Assembly: GCA_013205085.1 (NCBI GenBank)
Contig: JABMLH010000002.1
Span: 499,425 to 563,424, forward strand
DNA from: Microbacteriaceae bacterium VKM Ac-2854
Lineage (GTDB): Bacteria > Actinomycetota > Actinomycetes > Actinomycetales > Microbacteriaceae
Direction of reading: 5' to 3'
DNA: 64,000 bases
Notes under the pieces: model-generated
Seen by the model: the letters and a program-made list of their open reading frames with translations, nothing else
The model's database searches: none
What the model was told of the DNA's origin: nothing
Shown here: in pieces, positions 7,628 to 15,836 of the stretch
How the letters are laid out: each line of letters starts with the position of its first letter
How positions within the stretch are numbered: the first letter of the stretch is position 1
Position numbers and translations under genes: made by a program

Positions 7628-8562
7628 CACAGGGCCGCCTTTCCGCCGGAGACGCGCAGCTGCGCGATCGAGATCAGCACGGCGATCAGGAAGAAGATCG
7701 TCGCGTTGGCCATCTGGTAGGCGTAGTCGCCGCCGGAGAAGCCGGTGAAGATGGTCATCGCCACGCTGCGGGTGGCCGTGCCGGGCCCGCCGTTGGTGAG
7801 GCCGACGATGATGTCGTACGAGTTCAGGTAGTTCTTGAACGTGAGCACGGTGTTGATCACCACGTAGCCCGCGACGAGCGGGAAGGTGATGGTGCGGAAC
7901 TTCTGCCACGCGTTCGCGCCGTCGAGCGATCCCGCCTCGTACACCTCGCCCGGGATCGAGAGCAGCCCCGCCAGGTAGATCAGCAGCGCACCCGGGATGC
8001 CCTGCCACGCGGTCACGATCACGATCGAGACCCAGGCGAGGTTGGGATCCGCGAGGATGCTGGTCTCCAGCGGCCCGAATCCGATCGCCTGCGCGACGGC
8101 GGGCAGCGAGTTCGCGAACAGGAAGCTGAACACGTACGCGATCACGATGCCCGAGATCACCATCGGGATCACGAAGATGCCGCGCAGCGCGGTTTTGAAC
8201 CGCACCTTCGCACTCAGCGCCAGCGCGAGCCCGAGGGCGATCGCGTTCACGATCACGACCGTGACCAGCGAGAAGCCGATCGTGAAGCCGTAGGAGGTGA
8301 GGATCGCCGGGTCGGAGGCGAGCGCGATGTAGTTGGTCAGCCCGGTGAACTGCCACTCGCCGAAGCCGATGAAGTTCGTGAAGCTGTAGAAGATGCCCAG
8401 CACCGCGGGGATGGTGATCGCGACCGTGAACAGGATCAGCGCGGGCAGGAGGAAGAGGAAGTGGATCGGCTCGACACGACGTCGGGTCTTGCGGATCTTC
8501 TGATGCGTGACCGCGTCGACCGCGCTGGCGGCCGAGGCGGAGACGGTGGGGGCGATCGCCAT
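7627..8562 (-). CDS. Sugar ABC transporter permease, MalF type
   Basis: The second membrane subunit of the importer. It has 311 residues, a basic N-terminus (KIRKTRRRVEPIH), about six membrane helices and the EAA loop EVYEAGSLDGANAWQKFRTI. The ATG was chosen because GAAGGAG lies 7 bases upstream and the protein then begins MAIAPTVSAS. It is coupled to the downstream MalG-type gene by a one-base overlap and follows the solute-binding protein gene by 35 bases. The unusual alanine-rich first 20 residues have no assigned role. Confidence 0.93.
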   Translation of the reverse strand: MAIAPTVSASAASAVDAVTHQKIRKTRRRVEPIHFLFLLPALILFTVAITIPAVLGIFYSFTNFIGFGEWQFTGLTNYIALASDPAILTSYGFTIGFSLVTVVIVNAIALGLALALSAKVRFKTALRGIFVIPMVISGIVIAYVFSFLFANSLPAVAQAIGFGPLETSILADPNLAWVSIVIVTAWQGIPGALLIYLAGLLSIPGEVYEAGSLDGANAWQKFRTITFPLVAGYVVINTVLTFKNYLNSYDIIVGLTNGGPGTATRSVAMTIFTGFSGGDYAYQMANATIFFLIAVLISIAQLRVSGGKAAL

Positions 8563-8597
8563 CGATGGCTCCTTCGGAGAAGTGGGGGCGGGGCGCG

Positions 8598-9878
8598 CTA
8601 GGAGCGCAGTGCGATGCGGCGCCAGTCGGCGTCGAGGGTCTGCAGCATGGCTGCGCCGTCGCCGGAGCGGACGGCGGCCTGCAGGTAGTTCATGACGGGG
8701 ATGGTGTTGGGGATGTAGGTGCCGGCGCCCTGATAGAAAGCGCCCGCGTCGATCAGCGGCTGCAGGGCCGTGATCTTCGGATCCGTCGCGGGCGGCGCAT
8801 CCGTGGTGACGCCGAAACCGAGGTTGTCGGCGTTGTAGCTGTCGATGATCTCGGGGCTCATCAGGTAGCTCAGGAACACGCGGGCCGCGTCCTTCTGCTT
8901 CGACGCCTCCGGGATCCACGCGGCGAGGTCGAGGTTGACCCGGGTCTTCAGGTCGGTCGGATCCTCCGTCATCGGCAGCGGGAAGACGCCGAGGTCGAGG
9001 TCGGGCGCGGTCTTGGCGATCTCGCCGAACGCCCACGGGCCTTGCATCAGCATCGCGGCCGTGCCCTGCGCGAAGGCGAGGTTGCCATCCGCGTAGCCGC
9101 GGCTGCCCGCATCCTGATTCGCGAAACCGGCCAGCTGGATCATCTTGTCGATCGGATCCGCCAGGTTCTTCTCGAACGACGTTCCGCTGGTGGCCGAGAT
9201 GTCGGATCCCTCGGCCGCGAGGTCGGTGAAGAACGCGTCCACGTCGACCGCGCCGCCGACCGAGTAGTCGAACAGCCCCTGCCTGATGGTCCACGGATCC
9301 TTGAAGGTGCTGTAGATCGGCACGATCCCGGCAGCGGCGAAGGCTTCGCACGCGGCCAGGAGCTCGGAGTACGTGGTCGGCACCTCGATGCCGTTCTGCG
9401 CGAAAAGCGTCTTGTTGTAGATGACGCCCTCCGCGGCGATCGAGTACGGCAGCACGCTGGTGGTGTCCTCGTAGGTCGCGTACTGGTCGACGAGCGCTTG
9501 CACGCTCGACTGGATGCGTTGCGCCTCCGGCATGTCGCTGAGGTCGCTGAAGACTCCGCGCGGGATGTAGCGGGCGACCTCGAGGTCGTAGTTCAGCAGC
9601 GCGAGGTCGGGCGGGTTGCCGCGGACGAACATCGGCGCGATCTGCGACGTCGAGTCGTGCACCACGCGTATGGCGTCTTGCGCCTCGTGGAAGCCGGTGA
9701 TGATGTCGTCGAAGTAGCCGACGACCTCGGGTTTGGTCTGGAAGAAGCGGATGGTGGTGACGCCGCCGCCGCCGGAGGATGCGCAGGCGGACAGGCCGAG
9801 GGCGGCCGCGCCGAGACCGGCGGCGGCGAGCAGGCTCCGGCGGCTGAGGGCGCCGTTCAGTGGTGGTCGAGGGGGCAC
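8598..9878 (-). CDS. Extracellular sugar-binding lipoprotein of the ABC importer
   Basis: The binding protein captures the sugar outside the cell and passes it to the permeases. The 426 residues start with SRRSLLAAAGLGAAALGLSAC, a signal peptide with an arginine pair and a lipobox (LSAC), so it is a lipoprotein, possibly Tat-exported. The rest is a type 1 family solute-binding fold (FFQTKPEVVGYFDDIITGF near the mature N-terminus). A GTG start with GGGAGA seven bases upstream is chosen. It heads the operon binding protein, MalF, MalG, glucosidase and is divergent from the ROK regulator. Confidence 0.92.
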   Translation of the reverse strand: MPPRPPLNGALSRRSLLAAAGLGAAALGLSACASSGGGGVTTIRFFQTKPEVVGYFDDIITGFHEAQDAIRVVHDSTSQIAPMFVRGNPPDLALLNYDLEVARYIPRGVFSDLSDMPEAQRIQSSVQALVDQYATYEDTTSVLPYSIAAEGVIYNKTLFAQNGIEVPTTYSELLAACEAFAAAGIVPIYSTFKDPWTIRQGLFDYSVGGAVDVDAFFTDLAAEGSDISATSGTSFEKNLADPIDKMIQLAGFANQDAGSRGYADGNLAFAQGTAAMLMQGPWAFGEIAKTAPDLDLGVFPLPMTEDPTDLKTRVNLDLAAWIPEASKQKDAARVFLSYLMSPEIIDSYNADNLGFGVTTDAPPATDPKITALQPLIDAGAFYQGAGTYIPNTIPVMNYLQAAVRSGDGAAMLQTLDADWRRIALRS

Positions 9879-9920
9879 TTCATCGTCTCCCGGGGTCTCG
9901 GTGGAGTTTTGCCGCCGAGT

Positions 9921-9956
9921 AAATCTAACGACAAAATCTAGTTCGGGATGTAATCT
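9921..9956 (+). promoter_or_regulatory. Putative ROK operator and promoter
   Basis: An AT-rich island in the 102-bp gap between the divergent binding-protein and ROK genes carries the direct repeat AAATCTA at 9921-9927 and 9934-9940. For the ROK gene, ACGACA (9928-9933) and TAATCT (9951-9956) are 17 bases apart. The repeats straddle the -35 box, so this is the likely site at which the ROK protein controls both directions. Confidence 0.4.
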
Positions 9957-9980
9957 TGCACGGCGACGGCAGGAGGTCAA

Positions 9981-11180
9981 GTGTTGACAACGGATGCGCT
10001 GAATCCGGTTCGTCGACTGAACGCGACCGACGTGCTCGCGCGGGCCTGGGGCGGCGCCCCGCTGACCGCGTCCGAGCTGATCGCGACGACCGGGCTGACC
10101 CGCTCCACCGTGATCGGGGTCTGCGACGAATTGGTCGAGCGGGGCTGGTTCCGCGAACTCGACAACCAGCGCCTCGCGGGCGAGTACAGCAAGGGCCGGC
10201 CCGCGCGTCGCTACGCGCTGCGAGCGGATGCGGGGGTCGTGGTGGGCGTGGATGCGGGCATCCATCGCCTCACCGTCTTCGTCAACGACATGCTCGGTGA
10301 GCGCCTGGTGCAGCGCAGCGTGCAGGTGGACCACGCGCGTACGGATCCGACGCGGCGGCTCGACGAGATCGAGGGAGCGGTGCTGGCGGCGCTGCGTGAG
10401 GCGGGCGTCGCCTCCTCCGCTGTGCTCGCGGTCGCGGTCGGCGTGCCGGCTCCCGTGGATGCCGAGGGCTACTCCCCCGGCGGCGACGACGACTTCTGGA
10501 AGCGAATGAATCCGCCGTTCACCGAGCGTTTCGCCGCGCGCGGCTGGGTCACCTTGGTCGACAACGACGCCAACCTGGCGGCTCTTGCGGAAGGTTGGAC
10601 CGGAGCCGGGGCCGGGGTGCGCAACTACCTCGCGCTACTCTCCGGCGAGCGTCTCGGCGCCGGCGTGGTGATCGACGGCGCGCTGCTGCGCGGCGTGCAC
10701 GGCCGGGTGGGCGAGATGCGCTTCCTCGATCTGCTTGTAGGCGTCGGCTCGGCGGACGGGATCGGCTTACTGGCGCGACGCTGGGCGAGCGAGGCGCTGC
10801 GGCGGATCGGTCGCGAGCCCAGCGCCCTCGACCGCATCCCCGTCGACGCGTTGACCGCTCCCGAGGTGTTCGCCGCCGCGGCGACCGGCGATCCACTGGC
10901 GGCTGACGTGATCACCCGGATCGGCGAGCGGATGACCGTGGTCTTCGCGGCGCTGGCCGACCTGCTCGACGTCGAGGTGATCATCCTGGCCGGCGCCGCC
11001 GCCGCCTCCGCCGCTCCGGTGCTGGAGTATGCGGCGCGCGAGCTGCCCGCGATCGCGCACGACCCGGTGCCGGTGCTGCGGGCGTCCACCCTGGGCGAGA
11101 CGGTGGTCGCCGTCGGTGCCGTGCGCCGGGCGCTGAGCTGGGTGCAGGAGCACGCGCTGGAGTTGCGGCTGCCGGCGTAG
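9981..11180 (+). CDS. ROK-family transcriptional regulator of the sugar operon
   Basis: A 399-residue repressor with an N-terminal winged helix (about residues 12-75; LTASELIATTGLTRSTVIGV is the recognition region) and a C-terminal ROK sugar-kinase-like domain (GVDAGIHRLTVFVND, VDNDANLAALAEGW). The cysteine-rich zinc motif common in ROK proteins is not visible, so it may bind its ligand without zinc. AGGAGG lies just before the GTG start; a TTG one codon on is equally well placed. It is divergent from the sugar importer operon and very probably senses the imported sugar. Confidence 0.9.
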   Translation: MLTTDALNPVRRLNATDVLARAWGGAPLTASELIATTGLTRSTVIGVCDELVERGWFRELDNQRLAGEYSKGRPARRYALRADAGVVVGVDAGIHRLTVFVNDMLGERLVQRSVQVDHARTDPTRRLDEIEGAVLAALREAGVASSAVLAVAVGVPAPVDAEGYSPGGDDDFWKRMNPPFTERFAARGWVTLVDNDANLAALAEGWTGAGAGVRNYLALLSGERLGAGVVIDGALLRGVHGRVGEMRFLDLLVGVGSADGIGLLARRWASEALRRIGREPSALDRIPVDALTAPEVFAAAATGDPLAADVITRIGERMTVVFAALADLLDVEVIILAGAAAASAAPVLEYAARELPAIAHDPVPVLRASTLGETVVAVGAVRRALSWVQEHALELRLPA

Positions 11181-11208
11181 TTCAGCTTTTCACCTGCGGC
11201 GTGGAAGA

Positions 11209-11270
11209 ACGGTGCGCTGGAGGAGAAACGGGCGCGTTCTGTCCTGCGATGCTACGTTTCTCCGCGCCGT
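11209..11270. repeat. Inverted repeat between convergent ROK and membrane-protein genes
   Basis: GGAGAAACG (11222-11230) pairs with CGTTTCTCC (11255-11263), and outer bases ACGG and GCGC pair with GCGC and CCGT. The design matches the other intergenic palindromes but the sequence is unique in the window. It may act as a bidirectional terminator. Confidence 0.6.
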
Positions 11271-11281
11271 CGGAGGAACGG

Positions 11282-12409
11282 CTACGCCGCGCGCAGCGCC
11301 CGCACGATCAGCACGATCGCCAGCAGGGTTGCCGTCGAGGTGATCGCGGGCCACGGCAGCGCGGCGAAGAGCAGCACGCTGAGGATGAGTCCGAGCAGCG
11401 GGATCCAGCGCGGCAGGGCGACCGTACGCAGCGCGCGCCAGTGCTGGAGGACGGCCGCGAGGAGCAGGGCTCCGACGGCGAAGGTCGCGAGGACGTCGAT
11501 GTTCAGGATCATCACGGCGACGACGGAGGCGAGTGCCAACGCGAGCTGAGCCACGGCGGGAGCGCCGGTGCGCGGGCTGATCGTTGCGAACGGGCCGATC
11601 AAGTCGCCGGCCTCGGACCGGCGGCTGAGCAGTTCGCGGATTCCGGTGGCCAGGGCCGCGAGCGACGTGACGCCCGCGGCGACGGCGGCGACCCGGAGGA
11701 GTGGCTCGGCAGGAGTGCCGGGCACCAGCGAACGGAGATAGACGTCGGAAGACGTGATCGCGGGGCCGAAATGGAGTAAAAGCGGCACAAGACCGGCGAG
11801 AATCGCGGCGACGATGATCGCCGCGATGCCCCGGTCTCGAAAACCACTCCGTGCGGGCTGCCCGAGGAAGGCGAACAGGATCAGGCTCGCCGCGATGACG
11901 ACCTGAACTGAGCCGAGGCTGCGGGACATCAGGTTGAAGTAGATCTCGTCCTCGGCCAGCGGCGGCACCAGGTTCGCGACCACCACCGTCGCGATCAGCG
12001 CCGCCGCGACCACGATCACCGCCGCCAGCCGGACAGCCGTGGGAAGCCTCACCCGCCGCAATTGGACGATCGCCACGACCACGATCAGCACCACGGCGAG
12101 CGGCCGAGCGAGCGCCGACCAGGCGTAGGTCCCGGCGATCAACGCCGCCGCCGCGACGGCCGCGACCCGACCGCCCAGCCCGAGCCAGTCCGCGACCGGT
12201 GCGGCTGCATCCTGCACCGCGGCCGCGGAGGCGCCGGCGAGCAGAGCGGTGACGCCGGCGAGGGCGATAGCGACGTAGACGCCGTAGAACGTTGCCTCCG
12301 TCACGGCCGGGAGCATCACCCAGAACGCACCCGCCCCGAGCAACGGCGCGAGCGCGCCGACAAAGCCCGACACTCCGGATCGAGTGGGCGTGCGCGTGAT
12401 GGTCGTCAC
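11282..12409 (-). CDS. APC-superfamily-like integral membrane protein
   Basis: A 375-residue very hydrophobic protein with about ten membrane segments. The N-terminal segment SGFVGALAPLLGAGAFWVML recalls the first helix of amino acid permeases of the APC superfamily, but the rest is not clearly recognisable. It could be a transporter for an amino acid or a related small molecule. The start is GTG with a weak upstream site (AGGGTGAGC). It is last on the minus strand after glmU-prs, separated from prs by a strong palindrome, and so is probably expressed separately. Confidence 0.7.
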   Translation of the reverse strand: MTTITRTPTRSGVSGFVGALAPLLGAGAFWVMLPAVTEATFYGVYVAIALAGVTALLAGASAAAVQDAAAPVADWLGLGGRVAAVAAAALIAGTYAWSALARPLAVVLIVVVAIVQLRRVRLPTAVRLAAVIVVAAALIATVVVANLVPPLAEDEIYFNLMSRSLGSVQVVIAASLILFAFLGQPARSGFRDRGIAAIIVAAILAGLVPLLLHFGPAITSSDVYLRSLVPGTPAEPLLRVAAVAAGVTSLAALATGIRELLSRRSEAGDLIGPFATISPRTGAPAVAQLALALASVVAVMILNIDVLATFAVGALLLAAVLQHWRALRTVALPRWIPLLGLILSVLLFAALPWPAITSTATLLAIVLIVRALRAA

Positions 12410-12459
12410 GCGCTCACCCTAGGGGCGCTGGGCCCTGATCCGACGCAGGCTCAGCGTGT

Positions 12460-12523
12460 TGCGCTGTCGTTTTCTACACGCGCGGGCGGCACGCCGGCAG
12501 CGCGCGGCGAAAACGACAGCGCA
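12460..12523. repeat. Inverted repeat after prs
   Basis: A perfect 15-bp stem (TGCGCTGTCGTTTTC, 12460-12474, with its complement at 12509-12523) encloses a GC-rich 34-base region that can itself fold. It lies 40 bases past the prs stop codon and before the next gene on the same strand, a good position for a terminator of glmU-prs. No other copy occurs in the window. Confidence 0.75.
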
Positions 12524-12563
12524 GGAAGACAGCGATGGCCGTCAGCGCAGGAGGACCCGAGCG

Positions 12564-13541
12564 TCACGCGTCCCCATCGAACATGCTCGTGACGGAACCG
12601 TCGTCGAAGACCTCATGGATGGCGCGGGCCAGCAGGGGGGCGATCGGCAGGATCGTCAGGCGGTCCCACTTCTTCTCCTCCGGCAGCGGCAGCGTGTCGG
12701 TGACGACGACCGAGTCGATGAACGGCGACGACAGCAGCTCGCGCGCCGGGTCGGAGAACACCGCGTGCGTGGCGGCGACGACGACACCGATGGCGCCCGC
12801 CTCCTTCAGCGCCTCGGCGGCCTTGGCGATGGTGCGGCCGGTGTCGATCAGGTCGTCCACCAGCAGGCAGACGCGGCCCGAGACCTCGCCCACGATCTCG
12901 TGCACCGACACCTGGTTGGCGACCTTGGGGTCGCGACGCTTGTGGATGATCGCCAGCGGGGCGCCGAGCTTGTCGCTCCAGATGTCGGCGACGCGGACGC
13001 GGCCCATGTCGGGCGAGACCACGGTGAGGGTCTTGGGGTCGAGCTTCTCGCGGAAGTGCTCCAGCAGCACCGGCATCGCGAAGAGGTGATCGACGGGGCC
13101 GTCGAAGAAGCCCTGGATCTGCGCGGCGTGCAGGTCGACCGACATGATCCGGTCGGCGCCGGCGGCCTTGAACAGGTCGGCGACCAGGCGGGCCGAGATC
13201 GGCTCGCGGCCTCGGCCCTTCTTGTCCTGGCGGGCGTAGGGGTAGAACGGGGCGACCACGGTGATCCGCTTCGCCGAGGCACGCTTCATCGCGTCGATCA
13301 TGATCAGCTGTTCCATCAGCCATTCGTTGATCGGCGAGGTGTGCGACTGGATCACGAACGCATCCGCGCCGCGGACCGACTCGTCGAAGCGCACGTACAA
13401 CTCGCCGTTGGCGAAGGTGCGCGCATCCGTGTGCACCAGTTCGGTCTCGAGCTCGGCGGCGATCGCCTCCGCGAGTGCCGGGTGAGCCCGCCCGCTGACG
13501 AGAACGAGGCTCTTCTTGTTACTGGCGGTGATGCCGGACAC
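12564..13541 (-). CDS. prs: Ribose-phosphate diphosphokinase (PRPP synthetase)
   Basis: It makes phosphoribosyl pyrophosphate from ribose 5-phosphate and ATP for nucleotide, histidine and tryptophan synthesis. The 325 residues are full length. The PRPP-binding signature VCLLVDDLIDTGRTI and the N-terminal SLVLVSGRAHPALAEAIA are clear. The GTG start shares its first base with the TAG stop of glmU, so the genes are translationally coupled. A GGAG lies five bases before the start. Confidence 0.97.
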   Translation of the reverse strand: MSGITASNKKSLVLVSGRAHPALAEAIAAELETELVHTDARTFANGELYVRFDESVRGADAFVIQSHTSPINEWLMEQLIMIDAMKRASAKRITVVAPFYPYARQDKKGRGREPISARLVADLFKAAGADRIMSVDLHAAQIQGFFDGPVDHLFAMPVLLEHFREKLDPKTLTVVSPDMGRVRVADIWSDKLGAPLAIIHKRRDPKVANQVSVHEIVGEVSGRVCLLVDDLIDTGRTIAKAAEALKEAGAIGVVVAATHAVFSDPARELLSSPFIDSVVVTDTLPLPEEKKWDRLTILPIAPLLARAIHEVFDDGSVTSMFDGDA

Positions 13542-14995
13542 TATTCTCCAGTCTTTCCGGAATCCGCTGTTCCGGACTTGGCGGCCTCGGCAGCCGAGGC
13601 GGCCGCTGTACCGGCGCGATGGGTCAGCACCCAGTCGGCCATGTTGCGCTGCGGGGCGACCGTGATGCCCAGGGCACCGGCGGGGATGTCCTTGCGGATC
13701 ACCGTTCCCGCCCCCGTGTACGCTCCGTCACCGATTGTAACGGGCGCGACGAAGACGTTGTGCGAGCCGGCGCGCACGTGCGAGCCGACGGTCGAGGCGG
13801 CCTTATTCACGCCGTCGTAGTTGGCGAAGATCGAGCCGGCCCCGATGTTCGAGTGCTCGCCGATCGTGGCGTCGCCGACGTAGGAGAGGTGCGGCACCTT
13901 CGATCCGGTGCCGATGCGCGCGTTCTTGGTCTCGACGTAGGTGCCGATCTTGCCCTCGTCGCCGAGGTAGGTGCCCGGGCGGAGGAACGAGAACGGGCCG
14001 ACCTGGGCGCGCGCACCGATCACGGCGAGGGTCGCATCCGAGCGCTTGACCACGGCGTCCTCGCCGATCTCGCAGTCGACCAGGGTGGTGTCGGGGCCGA
14101 TGATCGCGCCGCTCGCGACGACCGTGGCCCCCTTGATCTGCGTACCGGGCAGCAGCTCGACGTCGGGAGCGAGCTGCGCGCGCACATCGATCCAGGTGGT
14201 CGCCGGGTCCTGGATGGTGACGCCCTCCAGCTGCCAGTGCCGCACGATCCGGGCGTTCAGTTCGAGCGCGGCGGCGGAGAGCTGGGCGCGGTCGTTGATG
14301 CCGGCGACGAGCCAGTGGTCGCGCACCGGCACCGCGTCGATCGCGCGGCCGGCGGCCTTGAGGGCCGAGGCCGCATCCGTCAGGTACTTCTCGTTCTGGG
14401 CGTTCTGAGTGCCGATGCCGCCGATCACGCCGCGCAGGGCGGCGGCGTCGAAGGCGTAGACGCCCGCGTTCACCTCGGTGATCAGCAGCTGCTCGGGGGT
14501 CGCGTCCTTCTGCTCCACGATCGCCTCGAAGGCGCCGCCAGCGGAGCGGATGATCCGGCCGGCGCCGGTCGGGTCCTCGAAGACGGCGGACAGCATGGTC
14601 AGGGCATTGGCGCCGTGGCGGTGCGCCTCGACCAGACCGCGCAGCGTGCCGACATCGAGCAGCGGCACGTCGGCGCTGAGTACAACGACGCAGCCCTCGA
14701 AGTCGGCGGGCAGCGCGTCCAGCCCCACCTCGACGGCGCGACCGGTACCGGGGATCTCGTCCTGATCGACGATGGTGACGTGCGGGGAGTGCGCGGTGAC
14801 CGCCTCCGCCACCTTCTCGCGGTCGTGCCGGACGACGGCGATGATGTGAGCCGCATCCAGCGCATCCGCCGTGTCGAGCACGTGGCCGACCAGCGGCAGA
14901 CCGGCCAGCGGGTGCAGGACCTTCGGGGTGCGCGACTTCATCCGGGTGCCTTGGCCGGCGGCCAGGATGACGACGGCGAGAGTGGTGTCGGTCAT
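13541..14995 (-). CDS. glmU: Bifunctional GlcNAc-1-phosphate uridyltransferase / GlcN-1-phosphate acetyltransferase
   Basis: It carries out the last two steps to UDP-N-acetylglucosamine for peptidoglycan. The N-terminal nucleotidyltransferase begins LAAGQGTRMKSRTPKVLHPL. The C-terminal left-handed beta-helix (from about residue 265) holds the acetyltransferase site, with KVPHLSYVGDATIGEHSNIG and GAGTVIRKDIPAGALG. The 484 residues end in an Ala/Ser/Gly/Lys tail (about 25 residues) that is probably disordered. The ATG of MTDTTLAVV is used, with GGGAGA just upstream; a much longer open frame would read through the tRNA gene. Confidence 0.97.
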   Translation of the reverse strand: MTDTTLAVVILAAGQGTRMKSRTPKVLHPLAGLPLVGHVLDTADALDAAHIIAVVRHDREKVAEAVTAHSPHVTIVDQDEIPGTGRAVEVGLDALPADFEGCVVVLSADVPLLDVGTLRGLVEAHRHGANALTMLSAVFEDPTGAGRIIRSAGGAFEAIVEQKDATPEQLLITEVNAGVYAFDAAALRGVIGGIGTQNAQNEKYLTDAASALKAAGRAIDAVPVRDHWLVAGINDRAQLSAAALELNARIVRHWQLEGVTIQDPATTWIDVRAQLAPDVELLPGTQIKGATVVASGAIIGPDTTLVDCEIGEDAVVKRSDATLAVIGARAQVGPFSFLRPGTYLGDEGKIGTYVETKNARIGTGSKVPHLSYVGDATIGEHSNIGAGSIFANYDGVNKAASTVGSHVRAGSHNVFVAPVTIGDGAYTGAGTVIRKDIPAGALGITVAPQRNMADWVLTHRAGTAAASAAEAAKSGTADSGKTGE

Positions 14996-15032
14996 GGTTC
15001 TCCCTGTCCGGCGGCGAAGCTCGCCGTCGTTG

Positions 15033-15104
15033 CTCCGCCTCCAGGGTTCGAACCTAGACCTAACAGCTCCAAAGGCTGTCGTGCTGCCATTACACCAAGG
15101 CGGA
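15033..15104 (-). tRNA. tRNA-Gln, anticodon TTG
   Basis: The minus strand folds as a cloverleaf: acceptor arms TCCGCCT and AGGCGGA, anticodon stem ACAGC and GCTGT around loop CTTTGGA (anticodon TTG), and T-arm GGTTCGAACC. The discriminator is G and no CCA is encoded (GCAA follows). It is upstream of glmU, a common arrangement in actinobacteria. Confidence 0.97.
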
Positions 15105-15154
15105 TCGCGCGCACGCGCGCAGTGCTCAATTCTGCCAGACCCCGCGGACTCCTC

Positions 15155-15231
15155 TCTGCGAGGGACCCCTTCAGCGCGCGAGGGCGCCGCGGGCGGGGGC
15201 GCCCTCGCGCGCTCGAGGGGTCCCTCGCAGA
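15155..15231. repeat. Family D palindrome, copy D1
   Basis: Arms of about 33 bases (left from TCTGCGAGGGACCCCT, right ending AGGGGTCCCTCGCAGA) form one of the longest hairpins here; the inner 16 bp (AGCGCGCGAGGGCGCC) pair perfectly. It lies between the divergently transcribed tRNA-Gln and MarR genes, so it is upstream of both and cannot be a terminator for either. The second copy is at 43589-43663. Confidence 0.9.
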
Positions 15232-15245
15232 AGGGGCGGGCCTGC

Positions 15246-15251
15246 GATGAT
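15246..15251 (+). promoter_or_regulatory. Possible leaderless -10 box of the MarR gene
   Basis: GATGAT lies six bases before the GTG start, matching the spacing of the TANNNT boxes found before many genes in this window, though the first base deviates. No ribosome-binding site precedes the start. Confidence 0.35.
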
Positions 15252-15257
15252 GGTGCG

Positions 15258-15749
15258 GTGACCGCGAATGACGAGGTCGACGGCATCGTCGACGCCTGGG
15301 TGAGGGAGAGGCCCGACCTCGACTTCACTCCCCTACAGGTCTTCTCCCGCGTGCGGCGCCTCGCCAAACACCTGGAGAAGGCGCGCAGCGGCGCGTTCGG
15401 ACGCTCCGAGCTGGACACGTGGGAGTTCGACGTGCTCTCGGCGCTGCGCCGCGCGGGCACGCCCTATCGGATGAGCCCGAAGCAGCTCCTGCAGGCGACC
15501 ATGGTCTCCAGCGGCACTATGACGAACCGCATCGACCGCCTCGTCGAGCGCGGCCTGGTCGAGCGCCTCGACGACCCGAACGACGGCCGCGGCGTGCTCG
15601 TTCAGATGACCCAGGCCGGCCTCACCCGCGTCGACGCCGCGATCACCCGCCTCGTCGACGCCGAGGAGGAACTGCTCGGCGCCCTGAGCCACGCCCAACA
15701 GGCCCGCCTCGCCGCCCTCCTCCGCAAGCTCTCCCTCGATTTCGGCTGA
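15258..15749 (+). CDS. MarR-family transcriptional regulator
   Basis: A 163-residue DNA-binding protein. The winged helix spans about residues 50-120; the recognition region is MSPKQLLQATMVSSGTMTNR and the wing LVERLDDPNDGRGVLVQMTQ carries the conserved DxRG-like turn (NDGRG). The GTG start is taken because the protein then begins VTANDEVDG and no ribosome-binding site lies further up; translation may be leaderless. It is convergent with the ABC-F gene and next to no obvious target, so its ligand and regulon are unknown. Confidence 0.88.
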   Translation: MTANDEVDGIVDAWVRERPDLDFTPLQVFSRVRRLAKHLEKARSGAFGRSELDTWEFDVLSALRRAGTPYRMSPKQLLQATMVSSGTMTNRIDRLVERGLVERLDDPNDGRGVLVQMTQAGLTRVDAAITRLVDAEEELLGALSHAQQARLAALLRKLSLDFG

Positions 15750-15766
15750 CCTCCGCCGACCCTCTG

Positions 15767-15814
15767 TGGCGAATAGTTGCAGGACAACGCGAGCCGACCT
15801 GCAACTTTTCGCCA
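15767..15814. repeat. Family B palindrome, copy B2
   Basis: Arms TGGCGAATAGTTGCAGG (15767-15783) and CCTGCAACTTTTCGCCA (15798-15814) pair with one T-T mismatch around a 14-base loop. It lies between the convergent MarR and ABC-F genes. The GCAGG...CCTGC inner part resembles copy B1 more than the GCAGCCC copies. Confidence 0.85.
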
Positions 15815-15836
15815 GGAGGAGGAGGGGGCGGCGGGG

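Noticed and set aside
15033-15104. Integration site of a mobile element in tRNA-Gln
   Set aside because: No integrase, no duplicated tRNA 3' end and no foreign block lies next to it.
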